Positions 26,981-34,604 of a DNA stretch of 64,000 nt are shown piece after piece. The translations under genes were made by a program, and so were the position numbers. The notes under the pieces were generated by a model. It worked only from the letters and a program-made list of their open reading frames with translations, was not told the DNA's origin and did no database searches. Source of the stretch: Archangium sp. (lineage in GTDB: Bacteria > Myxococcota > Myxococcia > Myxococcales > Myxococcaceae). The DNA is taken from positions 21,051 through 85,050 of the forward strand of contig JAUYRZ010000110.1 of the NCBI GenBank assembly GCA_030695565.1. Reading direction: 5' to 3'. The stretch's first letter is position 1. Every line of letters begins with the position of its first letter.

Positions 26981-28981
26981 ATGCGCTTCGTCTGTGAGAG
27001 CTGCCGCGCGCAGTACATGATCAATGACGAGAAGGTCGGACCCAAGGGGGTCAAGGTCCGCTGCCGCAAGTGCGGCTACGTCATTCTCGTGAAGCGCGCT
27101 GACGCTGCGAAGGCCGGTGGGCCCATCGCGATGTCGAACGATCCCGATGACGCGCTCGCCACGCAGGTGATGCAGACGCCCCTCGCCGCGGCCGAAGCGA
27201 CGCTCTCGAATGAAGAGACCGCGGCCGGCGAAGAGATGACGAACCCGGGCACGGCGCCTGCGCCTGCGCCGGGTGAAGCCTCGTCGGGCCCGAAAGACAG
27301 CTTCTTCGGCGCAGACGAAGACGAGATCGGCGCGGTGTTCGACCAGGTGCTGAAGACCGGCAATCACGCGACCCACAAGCCCGGAGAAGGTTCGCCTGAC
27401 GATCGCCAGAGCACGCGGGTGATCGATGCCGACACGGTGCGCAAGCTCGCCGAAGAATCGAACGGCAAGGAGAAGGCGCCCGAGAAGGCCGAAGAGATCC
27501 CCACCACGGATTGGTACGTGGCGATCAACGAGAAGCAGACGGGCCCGCTCACGCTGGAGAAGGTCAAAGAGCACTGGGATCGCGGCGAGATCAGCCCCGA
27601 CTCGTTGTGCTGGCGCGCCGGCTACGACGACTGGATCCCGGTCTCCGACGTGAAGATGCTCAACTCGGTGCTGGCGCCCAAGCCGCCCAAGCCGATCGTC
27701 GTCGCGCCCGCGGCCACCATCACCCAGAGCGGCCCAGCGGTGATGAACGTGCCGGTGCAGTCTGCGTTCAGCGCAGGCGGCATGGTGCAGACCGTTCAGT
27801 CGCAGATGCAGGTGCCGATGTCGGCCGGTGGCATGGGCCCGGAAGAGACGAACAGCTGGAAGCCTTCGGCTGCGAACTCGCTGGGCAACCTGCTCAAGGA
27901 CGAGATGGAAGCGCAGGCCCGGCCGCCCCCGAAGCCGCCGCAGGTGGTGGTCGACGAGCCGCTCAGTGGTGGGCTGCTCGACCTTCCGCACGAAGAGAAG
28001 GCGACCAACGGCGCGACTGTGGTGCCGAGCCCCGTGGAGCACCGCGAACCGGCGCGCCCGGCGCAGCCGCCGGTCAACCCGTACCTGCAGAACCCGGGCG
28101 CGACCTACAGCGCTCCGGCGATGACGCAGTACCGGCCCCCGAACAACCGCAACCTGATGATCGGTGTCGCGGCGGGTGGTGCGGTGATGCTGCTCATCCT
28201 GGTCGGGCTCATCGTGTGGCTGGCCACGCGCGCGCCGACGCAGGTCGCGGTGGTCACGCCGCCGGCTCCGGTCGTGGTGCAGGCCCCCACGCCCACTCCG
28301 GTGGCGGTGGCTCCTCAGCCGGTCGCGCCGCAGCCGGCCGCCGTCGCGCCGGAGAACCCCACGGCTGCCGCGAACCCGGGAACGGCGAACCCGAATCCCA
28401 CGGCTGTGACGGCTCCTGCGCCCGTCGCGGTGGCTGCCGTCACGCCGCCCGCGCCTGCGCCGGTGATCCCCAAGAGCAACACCGGTGGCAGCCGCCCCAA
28501 GACCAACACCGTTCGCGCGGAGAAGGAGCCGGCGCCCGAACCTGAGCCGAAGAGGGCCGCGGCCCAGCCCTCCAGCGGTGACGACTTCGACGATGCGTTC
28601 GGTGCGCCCAAGAAGACGGTCAAAGAGGAGCCGAAGAGCGAGAAGAAGCAGCCCGGCTACATTCCTCCCGCGCCGGGCAGCTCGTCGGCCAACGTGAAGG
28701 ACGCCCTCGAGACCTCCGATGTGATGGAGGTGGTGCTCGCCAACAAGGGCGCCCTGGGTGAGTGCGTCAAGCAGCAGCGGGCGAAGGACCCGGGGACCTC
28801 GGGCAAGCTCCTGATGAAGTGGACGATTCAGACCAGCGGCAAGACCAGCAACGTCTCGGTCGCTTCCGATGAGTTCAAGGGCACGCCCATCGCCGGCTGC
28901 GTGGGCAACCTGATCAAGGGAATGACCTTCCCGCGCCACAAGAAGCAGGGCGATCCGATCACGTTCCCCTTCAAGTTCTGA
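26981..28981 (+). CDS. gltJ: GltJ (AgmX)-like: zinc ribbon, GYF, TM helix, TonB-like C-terminus
   Basis: 666 aa. Zinc ribbon with Cys 5, 8, 28, 31 (CESC ... CRKC) of the MJ0042 type; GYF-type domain at about 177-235 (WYVAINEKQTGPLTLEKV, WRAGYDDWIPV); Pro/Ala-rich linker; TM helix at about 391-415; periplasmic Pro/Val/Thr-rich region; C-terminal AgmX/PglI TonB-like domain (about 570-666). This order is characteristic of GltJ (AgmX), where the cytoplasmic zinc ribbon and GYF modules recruit polarity proteins at focal adhesions and the periplasmic part reaches the outer membrane. All four Cys are kept. Own promoter at 26877. Confidence 0.88.
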   Translation: MRFVCESCRAQYMINDEKVGPKGVKVRCRKCGYVILVKRADAAKAGGPIAMSNDPDDALATQVMQTPLAAAEATLSNEETAAGEEMTNPGTAPAPAPGEASSGPKDSFFGADEDEIGAVFDQVLKTGNHATHKPGEGSPDDRQSTRVIDADTVRKLAEESNGKEKAPEKAEEIPTTDWYVAINEKQTGPLTLEKVKEHWDRGEISPDSLCWRAGYDDWIPVSDVKMLNSVLAPKPPKPIVVAPAATITQSGPAVMNVPVQSAFSAGGMVQTVQSQMQVPMSAGGMGPEETNSWKPSAANSLGNLLKDEMEAQARPPPKPPQVVVDEPLSGGLLDLPHEEKATNGATVVPSPVEHREPARPAQPPVNPYLQNPGATYSAPAMTQYRPPNNRNLMIGVAAGGAVMLLILVGLIVWLATRAPTQVAVVTPPAPVVVQAPTPTPVAVAPQPVAPQPAAVAPENPTAAANPGTANPNPTAVTAPAPVAVAAVTPPAPAPVIPKSNTGGSRPKTNTVRAEKEPAPEPEPKRAAAQPSSGDDFDDAFGAPKKTVKEEPKSEKKQPGYIPPAPGSSSANVKDALETSDVMEVVLANKGALGECVKQQRAKDPGTSGKLLMKWTIQTSGKTSNVSVASDEFKGTPIAGCVGNLIKGMTFPRHKKQGDPITFPFKF

Positions 28982-28995
28982 GCTGACGGCGCTGT

Positions 28996-29031
28996 CGCGG
29001 GGCAGGCTGCGCCTGGGTGCGCCAGCCCCGC
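28996..29031 (+). terminator. Hairpin after gltJ, possible terminator
   Basis: GCGGGGC pairs with GCCCCGC, extended by three further pairs past one mismatch. No run of T follows, so termination would be Rho-dependent or weak. Confidence 0.35.
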
Positions 29032-29094
29032 AAACCATGAGAACCAGTAATGAAGTTTAGGCCCCGGGCTTGCGTTACCGGCCTGCCGCGTCGA

Positions 29095-29122
29095 TTGACA
29101 CAGGTCGATCGACGGGTAAGGT
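29095..29122 (+). promoter_or_regulatory. Sigma-70-type promoter of the Cys-rich lipoprotein
   Basis: Perfect -35 TTGACA (29095-29100), 16-base spacer, TAAGGT (29117-29122); leader about 43 nt. GTCGAT/ATCGAC half-sites flank the -35 and could be an operator. Confidence 0.5.
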
Positions 29123-29171
29123 CCGTCGCGCCTGTAACGGCGCTTTCACTCACCAACGAGGGGTTCCAAGC

Positions 29172-30143
29172 ATGACTAGAAACAATCGAGCACTGTGGCT
29201 TTCGGCCGCAGCCACCATCGCCTTCACCATGAGCTGCGGCGGCAACGAGACGCCTGACGGCGGCACCGGCTCCTGCACCACTGACGCCACCTGCGGCACG
29301 GGCAAGGGATGTCACCCCGTCCTCAAGACGTGCGTCGCCACGTGTACCGGCTCCAGCGACTGTCCTTCGGCAGAGAAGACCTGCGCGAAGATCAACAACT
29401 CGGCCTCGAGCTTCTGCACCTGCAGCACTGACGCGCTGTGCGCGGCCAGCACCGCGGGCAACATCTGCAGCGCGGCCACCAGCCAGTGCACCGCGAAGTG
29501 CACCTCGTCGGCGAGCTGCCCGAACAGCGGCACCTGCAACACGGCCACCGGCCAGTGCAGCGGCGGCACGGTCACCGATGGCGGCACCGACGGCGGCACC
29601 GATGCCGGCACCACCGACGCGGGCGTGGCGTGCACCTCGACCAACGCTGAGCCGGACATCTGCGGCTACGCGAACGTCTGCTACTCGAACAACCTGTGCG
29701 ACACGGCGAGCGACGATCGCTGCCCGAACATCACCGCGGCGATCGCGGCCAACGCGTACACGGCGTGGAACCCGTCCACGAGCACGGGCCCGGTCATCTA
29801 CAACGTGACCGACGACGCAGACGTCGCGGCGGGCTGCCCTGGCGGCTCCGACGTGGCCTTCACGCTGACCCTCTATGCGTACGCGGGCCCGAACTACACG
29901 TTCCCCGCCACCATCGGCGCAGCCACGCAGCTGACCTATTACACGTCGACCGGTGCGGCGCGGCCGATCAACAACGTGGTCGTGGGCAGCCAGACCAACG
30001 CCTGGTCGCACTACATCCCTTCGAACGGCGGCAAGAACGTGGAGATCAAGATGACGCTCTGCGCGCCTGCTGGCACGACGTCGCTCACGGCTGGTTTCGC
30101 GTTCAGTGGCGGCAACGCTTTCTGCGCCCCGCTGACCCGCTGA
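29172..30143 (+). CDS. Cys-rich lipoprotein, 323 aa
   Basis: Start at ATG 29172; the 5' open frame extension lies over the promoter. Lipobox FTMSC (Cys 19). Residues about 30-130 carry about 18 cysteines in EGF/Dickkopf-like spacing (CTTDATCGTGKGC, CSTDALC and so on), a layout common in myxobacterial surface lipoproteins. A DGGTDGGTDAGTTDAG linker follows, then a beta-rich C-terminal domain of about 170 residues of unknown fold. Surface or periplasmic binding role is possible; substrate not predictable. Confidence 0.75.
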   Translation: MTRNNRALWLSAAATIAFTMSCGGNETPDGGTGSCTTDATCGTGKGCHPVLKTCVATCTGSSDCPSAEKTCAKINNSASSFCTCSTDALCAASTAGNICSAATSQCTAKCTSSASCPNSGTCNTATGQCSGGTVTDGGTDGGTDAGTTDAGVACTSTNAEPDICGYANVCYSNNLCDTASDDRCPNITAAIAANAYTAWNPSTSTGPVIYNVTDDADVAAGCPGGSDVAFTLTLYAYAGPNYTFPATIGAATQLTYYTSTGAARPINNVVVGSQTNAWSHYIPSNGGKNVEIKMTLCAPAGTTSLTAGFAFSGGNAFCAPLTR

Positions 30144-30169
30144 ACAAGCGCACGTTCACTTCGTATAAT
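30141..30169 (+). promoter_or_regulatory. Sigma-70-type promoter of the MORN-like gene
   Basis: TGAACA (30141-30146), 17-base spacer, perfect TATAAT (30164-30169). The -35 overlaps the stop codon of the preceding lipoprotein gene. AGGAG ribosome site at 30195. Confidence 0.65.
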
Positions 30170-30204
30170 TACCGTCCGCAATAACAGGACCTCAGGAGAA
30201 CAAA

Positions 30205-30702
30205 ATGATCCGCAAAATGATGATGATGCAGTTCGCGCTGGCCGGAATCGCGCTCGCTCAGGCGCCGACCCTCGAGCAGGCTCCCGTCGTTGGCACCACC
30301 CACAAGCTGGCTTGCCCGTCCGGCACCCGCCAGATCGGTGGGCCTCGCAGTGACTTCGGCGCGTACGCCTGCCTCAAGGGCACCGTCGACGGCATGCGGC
30401 TGATGCACGGCCCCATGGTGTCGTTCGACAACGCCGGCCACGTGGTGGCGGTCGGTCAGATGGAAGAGAACTTCCGCACGGGTACGTGGAAGTTCTTCGA
30501 CGCCGACGGCAAGTTGATCGGCAAGACCAGCTTCCTCAAGGGTGAGTACGACGGCGCTCGCGTCGAGTACCAGGCCGACGGCAAGCTGAAGTTCGAGGAG
30601 ATGTGGGTCAAGGGCAAGCGCCAGGGTGCGCAGAAGGCCTTCGACACGCTCGGCCAGATGACGGTCACCGAGTACCGCGACGATCGTCCGGTCGCGAAGT
30701 AA
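30205..30702 (+). CDS. Secreted MORN-repeat-like protein, 165 aa
   Basis: Signal peptide with several Met residues and cleavage near ALAQ (residue 19). The C-terminal 90 residues have MORN/YwqK-type units (GTWKFFDADGKLIGKTSFLKGEYDG, ARVEYQADGKLKFEEMWVKGKRQG). Two Cys flank a GTRQIGGP segment. Such exported MORN-like proteins are frequent in Myxococcota and of unknown role. A strong promoter and a terminator frame it as a single-gene unit. Confidence 0.7.
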   Translation: MIRKMMMMQFALAGIALAQAPTLEQAPVVGTTHKLACPSGTRQIGGPRSDFGAYACLKGTVDGMRLMHGPMVSFDNAGHVVAVGQMEENFRTGTWKFFDADGKLIGKTSFLKGEYDGARVEYQADGKLKFEEMWVKGKRQGAQKAFDTLGQMTVTEYRDDRPVAK

Positions 30703-30725
30703 TCCAAGTCGTCTGAATTGAAGCG

Positions 30726-30768
30726 AAGGCCGGCTCCGGGGATTTTCCCGGGGTCGGCCTTTCGTTTT
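30726..30768 (+). terminator. Rho-independent terminator after the MORN-like gene
   Basis: AAGGCCGGCTCCGGGGA pairs with TCCCCGGGGTCGGCCTT-type sequence over about 15 bp around a T loop, followed by TTTCGTTTTT. Confidence 0.8.
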
Positions 30769-30789
30769 TGTGGGAGAAACGCAGTCGCT

Positions 30790-31902
30790 TTGACCGTGCC
30801 CGCCCAGACGCCGCTGCTGCCCGATCTGCCCTATCGCCGGGTAGAGGAGATGGGCCTCAAAGAGCTCGAGCGCATCCGGCTCATCTTGCGTGGCGGCTCG
30901 GTGATCGAGTGGCGGCGCATGCACTTCAAGACCTGGGACGAGGTCGACCGGTTCTTGCGGCTGTTGCAGATCGACCCCACGCGCAAACACGACGATCAAT
31001 GGGTGCGCACGGTGCTGGCCGAAGCGGTCGAGTACCTGCGAATGACCTTCAACTACCGGGTGGCTGACGTGGTGGCCAACCCGAACATGATTCACGATCT
31101 CTTCCTGTTGGCGTCAGGCCACATCGATCGCAAGTACCGGAAGATCGCCTGCATCGTGCTCAAGACGATGCACGTCATTCAGCACATCGAGGCGCGTGAT
31201 CTGCTCTTCAAGATCGCCGTGCCCGAAGCCGAGATGGCGCGGCTGGTCAGTGAGCGAGTCACCGCGGTGATGGATGAAGCCAGGGTGAAGGAGTTGCCGA
31301 TCGTCGAGTTCTCCGACTCGATCAAGACGCGCGAGTCGACCATCACCAAGCTCATCGCGAAGAAAGACTCGACGGCCGCGGCCATCTACGACCGCACGCG
31401 GTTCCGGATCATCGTCAAGGAGCGGGACGACATCATTCCCACGCTCTACTTCCTCACCCAGCGCCTGCTGCCCTTCAACTTCATCGTGCCCTCGCAGACC
31501 GAGAACACGCTGATCCGCTTCAAGGACCTGGTGCGGCAGTACCCGAACTTCAAGAAGTACGCGCGGCAGCTGCACTTAGACCTCGACTACGAGGAGCGCG
31601 AGCTGGCGGCGCGGTTGGGCAATACCTTCTCGGGCTCGACCTACCGGGTGCTCAACTTCGTGGCCGACGTGCCCATTCGTCTCGACGCGTTCTTGCCGCC
31701 GCCGGAGCAGGACGATCGGGAGCGCCAGGGCCGCATCACGCTGGCGACCTGTGAGTTCCAGATCGCCGACGAGAAGACCGCGGTGCAGAACGAGAAGGGC
31801 GAGAACTCGCACGAACGCTACAAGCAGCGGCAGCGCGACGTGGTCTTGAAGCGGCTTTCTTCAGGGCTGGTGGTCCCCAAGAAGCGGGTGGTGGAAGACT
31901 AG
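30790..31902 (+). CDS. Conserved myxobacterial protein with RelA/SpoT-like segment (TIGR04552-like)
   Basis: About 370 aa. Start uncertain: TTG 30790 or GTG 30796 follow GGGAG; the upstream part of the open frame overlaps the terminator hairpin and is not likely coding. Soluble. The segment YDRTRFRIIVKERDDIIPTLYFL resembles the core strand of RelA/SpoT nucleotidyltransferases (D-x-x-R-x-R-I-I-V), but I cannot place all catalytic residues. Overall it resembles the family I recall as TIGR04552, found in Myxococcota, function unknown. Converges with the lipoprotein gene at 31917. Confidence 0.65.
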   Translation: MTVPAQTPLLPDLPYRRVEEMGLKELERIRLILRGGSVIEWRRMHFKTWDEVDRFLRLLQIDPTRKHDDQWVRTVLAEAVEYLRMTFNYRVADVVANPNMIHDLFLLASGHIDRKYRKIACIVLKTMHVIQHIEARDLLFKIAVPEAEMARLVSERVTAVMDEARVKELPIVEFSDSIKTRESTITKLIAKKDSTAAAIYDRTRFRIIVKERDDIIPTLYFLTQRLLPFNFIVPSQTENTLIRFKDLVRQYPNFKKYARQLHLDLDYEERELAARLGNTFSGSTYRVLNFVADVPIRLDAFLPPPEQDDRERQGRITLATCEFQIADEKTAVQNEKGENSHERYKQRQRDVVLKRLSSGLVVPKKRVVED

Positions 31903-31916
31903 GCCCTCACCCCGTG

Positions 31917-32750
31917 CTACGGGATCGTGCCGCCGTCGGCGTTCCACCCGATGTTGAAGGGCCCGACGGTGGTGGCGATGATGCAGCCGGTGCCATCGGG
32001 CATGTCGGTCGCCAGATCCCACTGATTGAAGCGCACGTTCATGCCGGAGCCCGCGAGGCGGCCGGCGCTGGCTCGGTCGGCGCGGGTGATGGTGAGGCTG
32101 CCGCTCTGGCCCAGGAAAGCGCGCGCGCAGACCGCGGTCATGGGGTCGCAGCTCTCGTAGAAGATCGCGCACGCGATGCAGTTGGCGTAGCGGGTGTTCG
32201 CGCTGAACGTCTCCGTGTAGGGGAAGTTCGGCACCTGATCGTTGGGGTAGACCACCTCGACGCGGAAGCCGTCGGGGCTGCTGGCGGTGAGGTACACCCA
32301 GCCCGCGTAGTTGTAGTGGCCGGGGCTGTTGGAGAAGGTGCGGTACTCCGCGAGGCCGAGGTTCGACTGGCCGGTCTCGAGCAGCGCGATGGTGCGGCAG
32401 TTGCCTGCGTTGCCGCCACCCGTACCTCCGCCCGTGGTGGTGCCGCCGCCGGTGCCGCCGCCCGTGGTGGTGCCGCCACCTGAACCGCCTCCGCTGCCGC
32501 CGCCCGTGCCGCCGCCTGAATTGCCCGCGCGGCATTCACCGGCCTGACACATCGTGCCCGTGCCGCAGCGGCCACAGCTCGCGCCGTTGGTGCCGCATGC
32601 GTCGGCGGTCGCGCCTGATTCACACTTTCCGGCCGCCGTGCAGCACCCCCCACAATTGGCGGTGGTACAGCTGGCAGCAGGGCTGCACGCAGCGAGCGTG
32701 AGGCCGCCGGCAAAACCAACGACGAGCATGATGAGGGTGCGGGGGTACAT
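31917..32750 (-). CDS. Lipoprotein with Cys-rich N-terminus and Gly/Thr linker, 277 aa
   Basis: Start at 32750 (MYPRTLIML); the frame is open further upstream through the tRNA and is not coding there. Lipobox LTLAAC. A Cys-rich domain (CTTANCGGCC, CGRCGTGTMCQAGEC), then a low-complexity GGGT/GGGS linker (about 82-118), then a beta-rich domain of about 150 residues with four Cys. Likely surface exposed on the outer membrane. Function unknown. Confidence 0.75.
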   Translation of the reverse strand: MYPRTLIMLVVGFAGGLTLAACSPAASCTTANCGGCCTAAGKCESGATADACGTNGASCGRCGTGTMCQAGECRAGNSGGGTGGGSGGGSGGGTTTGGGTGGGTTTGGGTGGGNAGNCRTIALLETGQSNLGLAEYRTFSNSPGHYNYAGWVYLTASSPDGFRVEVVYPNDQVPNFPYTETFSANTRYANCIACAIFYESCDPMTAVCARAFLGQSGSLTITRADRASAGRLAGSGMNVRFNQWDLATDMPDGTGCIIATTVGPFNIGWNADGGTIP

Positions 32751-32773
32751 GACGGCTCCAGTCTTCGGGTGGT

Positions 32774-32861
32774 TGCGCGAGAGGGGAATCGAACCCCTAC
32801 GATCCATCGAAGGATCTGCGGATTTTAAGTCCGCTGCGTCTGCCAATTTCGCCACTCGCGC
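32774..32861 (-). tRNA. tRNA-Leu (anticodon UAA)
   Basis: 88 nt. Acceptor GCGCGAG pairs with CTCGCGC; anticodon loop reads CTTAAAA with anticodon TAA; T-arm GGGGTTCGATTCCCC; long variable arm (ATCCTTCGATGGAT) as in class II tRNAs. CCA is not encoded. Reads UUA/UUG, rare codons in this GC-rich genome. Confidence 0.97.
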
Positions 32862-32909
32862 GTTCGCTCAACACTGTTTAGCAGGGTCCGATCGGTGTAG
32901 GAGCGCGCC

Positions 32910-34559
32910 ATGCTGGAAACAGTCACCAAGGGCTTCCGCGCTGCCAAAAATCGTCTCCTGGGCAAGGCCGAGCTGACGCCTGAGCTCATCGACGAGTCGC
33001 TGCGCGACATTCGAGTGTCGCTGCTGGAAGCCGACGTCTCCTTCGAGGTCGTGAAGAAGTTCGTCGCGCGGGTGCGTGAGCAGGCCGCGGGCGCCGAGGT
33101 GAAGACCTCGGTCACCGACAAGTCGGGCCGCAAGATGAAGGTCTCGCCCGGCGATCACTTCGTGAAGATCTGCCACGACGAGCTCGAGGCCCTGATGGGG
33201 CCGGTCGACACGTCGTTCAAGCTCAAGGGCAAAGGCCAGGTCAGCGGCATCATGATGGTCGGCCTCCAGGGCTCCGGTAAGACGACCACCACCGGGAAGA
33301 TCGCCTTCAAGCTGAAGAAGGAGGGGCGCTCGATTCTCCTGGTGGCCGCCGACATCTACCGGCCCGCCGCCGTCGATCAGCTCAAGGTGCTGGGCGCCAA
33401 GCTCGACGTGCCCGTCTTCCACCAGGCGGGGTTGCAGCCGCCCGAGCTCGCTCGCCTGGCCTACGAGAAGGCGCGCGCCGAGAAGATCGACACGGTGATC
33501 ATCGACACCGCCGGCCGCCTGGCGATCGACGACGCGTTGATGACCGAGCTGGAGGCGATCAAGGACATCGTCAAGCCCGACAACATCATCCTGGTGACCG
33601 ACGCGATGATCGGCCAGGACGCCGTGAAGACGGCCGCCGAGTTCAACCGCCGGTTGGAGATCGACGGCTTCATCCTCACCAAGCTCGACGGCGATGCGCG
33701 TGGTGGCGCGGCGCTCTCGATCAAAGAAGTCACCGGCAAGCCGATCAAGTACCTCGGCATGGGTGAAGGCCTCGACAAGCTCGAGGAGTTCCGCCCGGCG
33801 GGTCTGGCCTCACGCATCCTCGGGTTCGGCGACGTCGTCGGCCTGATGAAGGACTTCGAAGGCGTCGTCGACCAGGACAAGGCCGAAGAAGACGCGAAGA
33901 AGCTGCTCTCGGGCCGCTTCAACATGAAGGACTTCATGGAGCAGATCCGCACGGTCCGCAAAATGGGCCCGCTCAAGGACCTGATGGAGAAGATGCCTTT
34001 CCTCGGGGAGATGAGCGAGCAGCTCAACCCGAACGAGGGTGAGCTCGACAAGATCGACGCCATCTACAACTCGATGACCGAGCAGGAGCGCAAGGAGCCG
34101 CACCTGATCGCCAAGGGCCGCGCCGAGCGCATCGCCAAGGGCGCTGGCCGCAAGCCGCAAGAGGTCGCCGAGCTGATGCAGAAGTTCCAGGGCATGCAGC
34201 AGATGATGGGCGCCATCGGCCAGGATCCCGGCATCCTGGGCAAGCTGCCTTTCTTCAAGCAGCTCGGTCAGATGAACCAGATGAAGAACATGGATCTGGG
34301 TGCGCTCTTCGGGAAGGACCCGATGATGGCGCAGGCCATGGGCATGGGGGGTGGCATGGGCGGCATGCCGATGCAGATGCCGCCCGGGTTGCCCCCTGGC
34401 TACACGCCGCCGATGAGCAAGGCGCAGCTCGCGCAGGCGCGCATGCAGGGCTACTCGCTGGGGCCGCAGAAGAGCGGGCAGACCGACGCTGAGCGCAAGG
34501 CGCTGAAGGAAAAGCGGAAGAGAGAGAAGGACAACAAGAAGAAGAACCGCCGGAAGTAG
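32910..34559 (+). CDS. ffh: Signal recognition particle protein Ffh (SRP54)
   Basis: 549 aa. GTPase that binds 4.5S RNA and signal sequences, delivering membrane proteins to FtsY. Visible: N domain helices (1-90), G domain with P-loop GLQGSGKTTTTGK, ADIYRPAAVDQL, DTAGRL and TKLDGDARGG, and M domain with Met-rich helices. The C-terminal tail is longer than usual, with Met/Gly/Pro-rich sequence and a very basic end (KRKREKDNKKKNRRK). GGAG ribosome site seven bases before the ATG. Confidence 0.97.
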   Translation: MLETVTKGFRAAKNRLLGKAELTPELIDESLRDIRVSLLEADVSFEVVKKFVARVREQAAGAEVKTSVTDKSGRKMKVSPGDHFVKICHDELEALMGPVDTSFKLKGKGQVSGIMMVGLQGSGKTTTTGKIAFKLKKEGRSILLVAADIYRPAAVDQLKVLGAKLDVPVFHQAGLQPPELARLAYEKARAEKIDTVIIDTAGRLAIDDALMTELEAIKDIVKPDNIILVTDAMIGQDAVKTAAEFNRRLEIDGFILTKLDGDARGGAALSIKEVTGKPIKYLGMGEGLDKLEEFRPAGLASRILGFGDVVGLMKDFEGVVDQDKAEEDAKKLLSGRFNMKDFMEQIRTVRKMGPLKDLMEKMPFLGEMSEQLNPNEGELDKIDAIYNSMTEQERKEPHLIAKGRAERIAKGAGRKPQEVAELMQKFQGMQQMMGAIGQDPGILGKLPFFKQLGQMNQMKNMDLGALFGKDPMMAQAMGMGGGMGGMPMQMPPGLPPGYTPPMSKAQLAQARMQGYSLGPQKSGQTDAERKALKEKRKREKDNKKKNRRK

Positions 34560-34567
34560 AGCCGAGG

Positions 34568-34604
34568 CCCTCACCCCGCCCCTCTCCCGAGGGGCGAGAG
34601 GGGC
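34568..34604. repeat. Dispersed palindromic repeat between ffh and the glycosyltransferase
   Basis: CCCTCACCC followed by inverted repeat CCCCTCTC / GAGAGGGG. Occupies almost the whole gap between two convergent genes and may serve as a two-way transcript end. Confidence 0.7.

Noticed and set aside
32750..32855. N-terminal extension of the lipoprotein gene through the tRNA
   Set aside because: The extension would translate tRNA-Leu; an internal ATG at 32750 gives a proper lipoprotein signal peptide.
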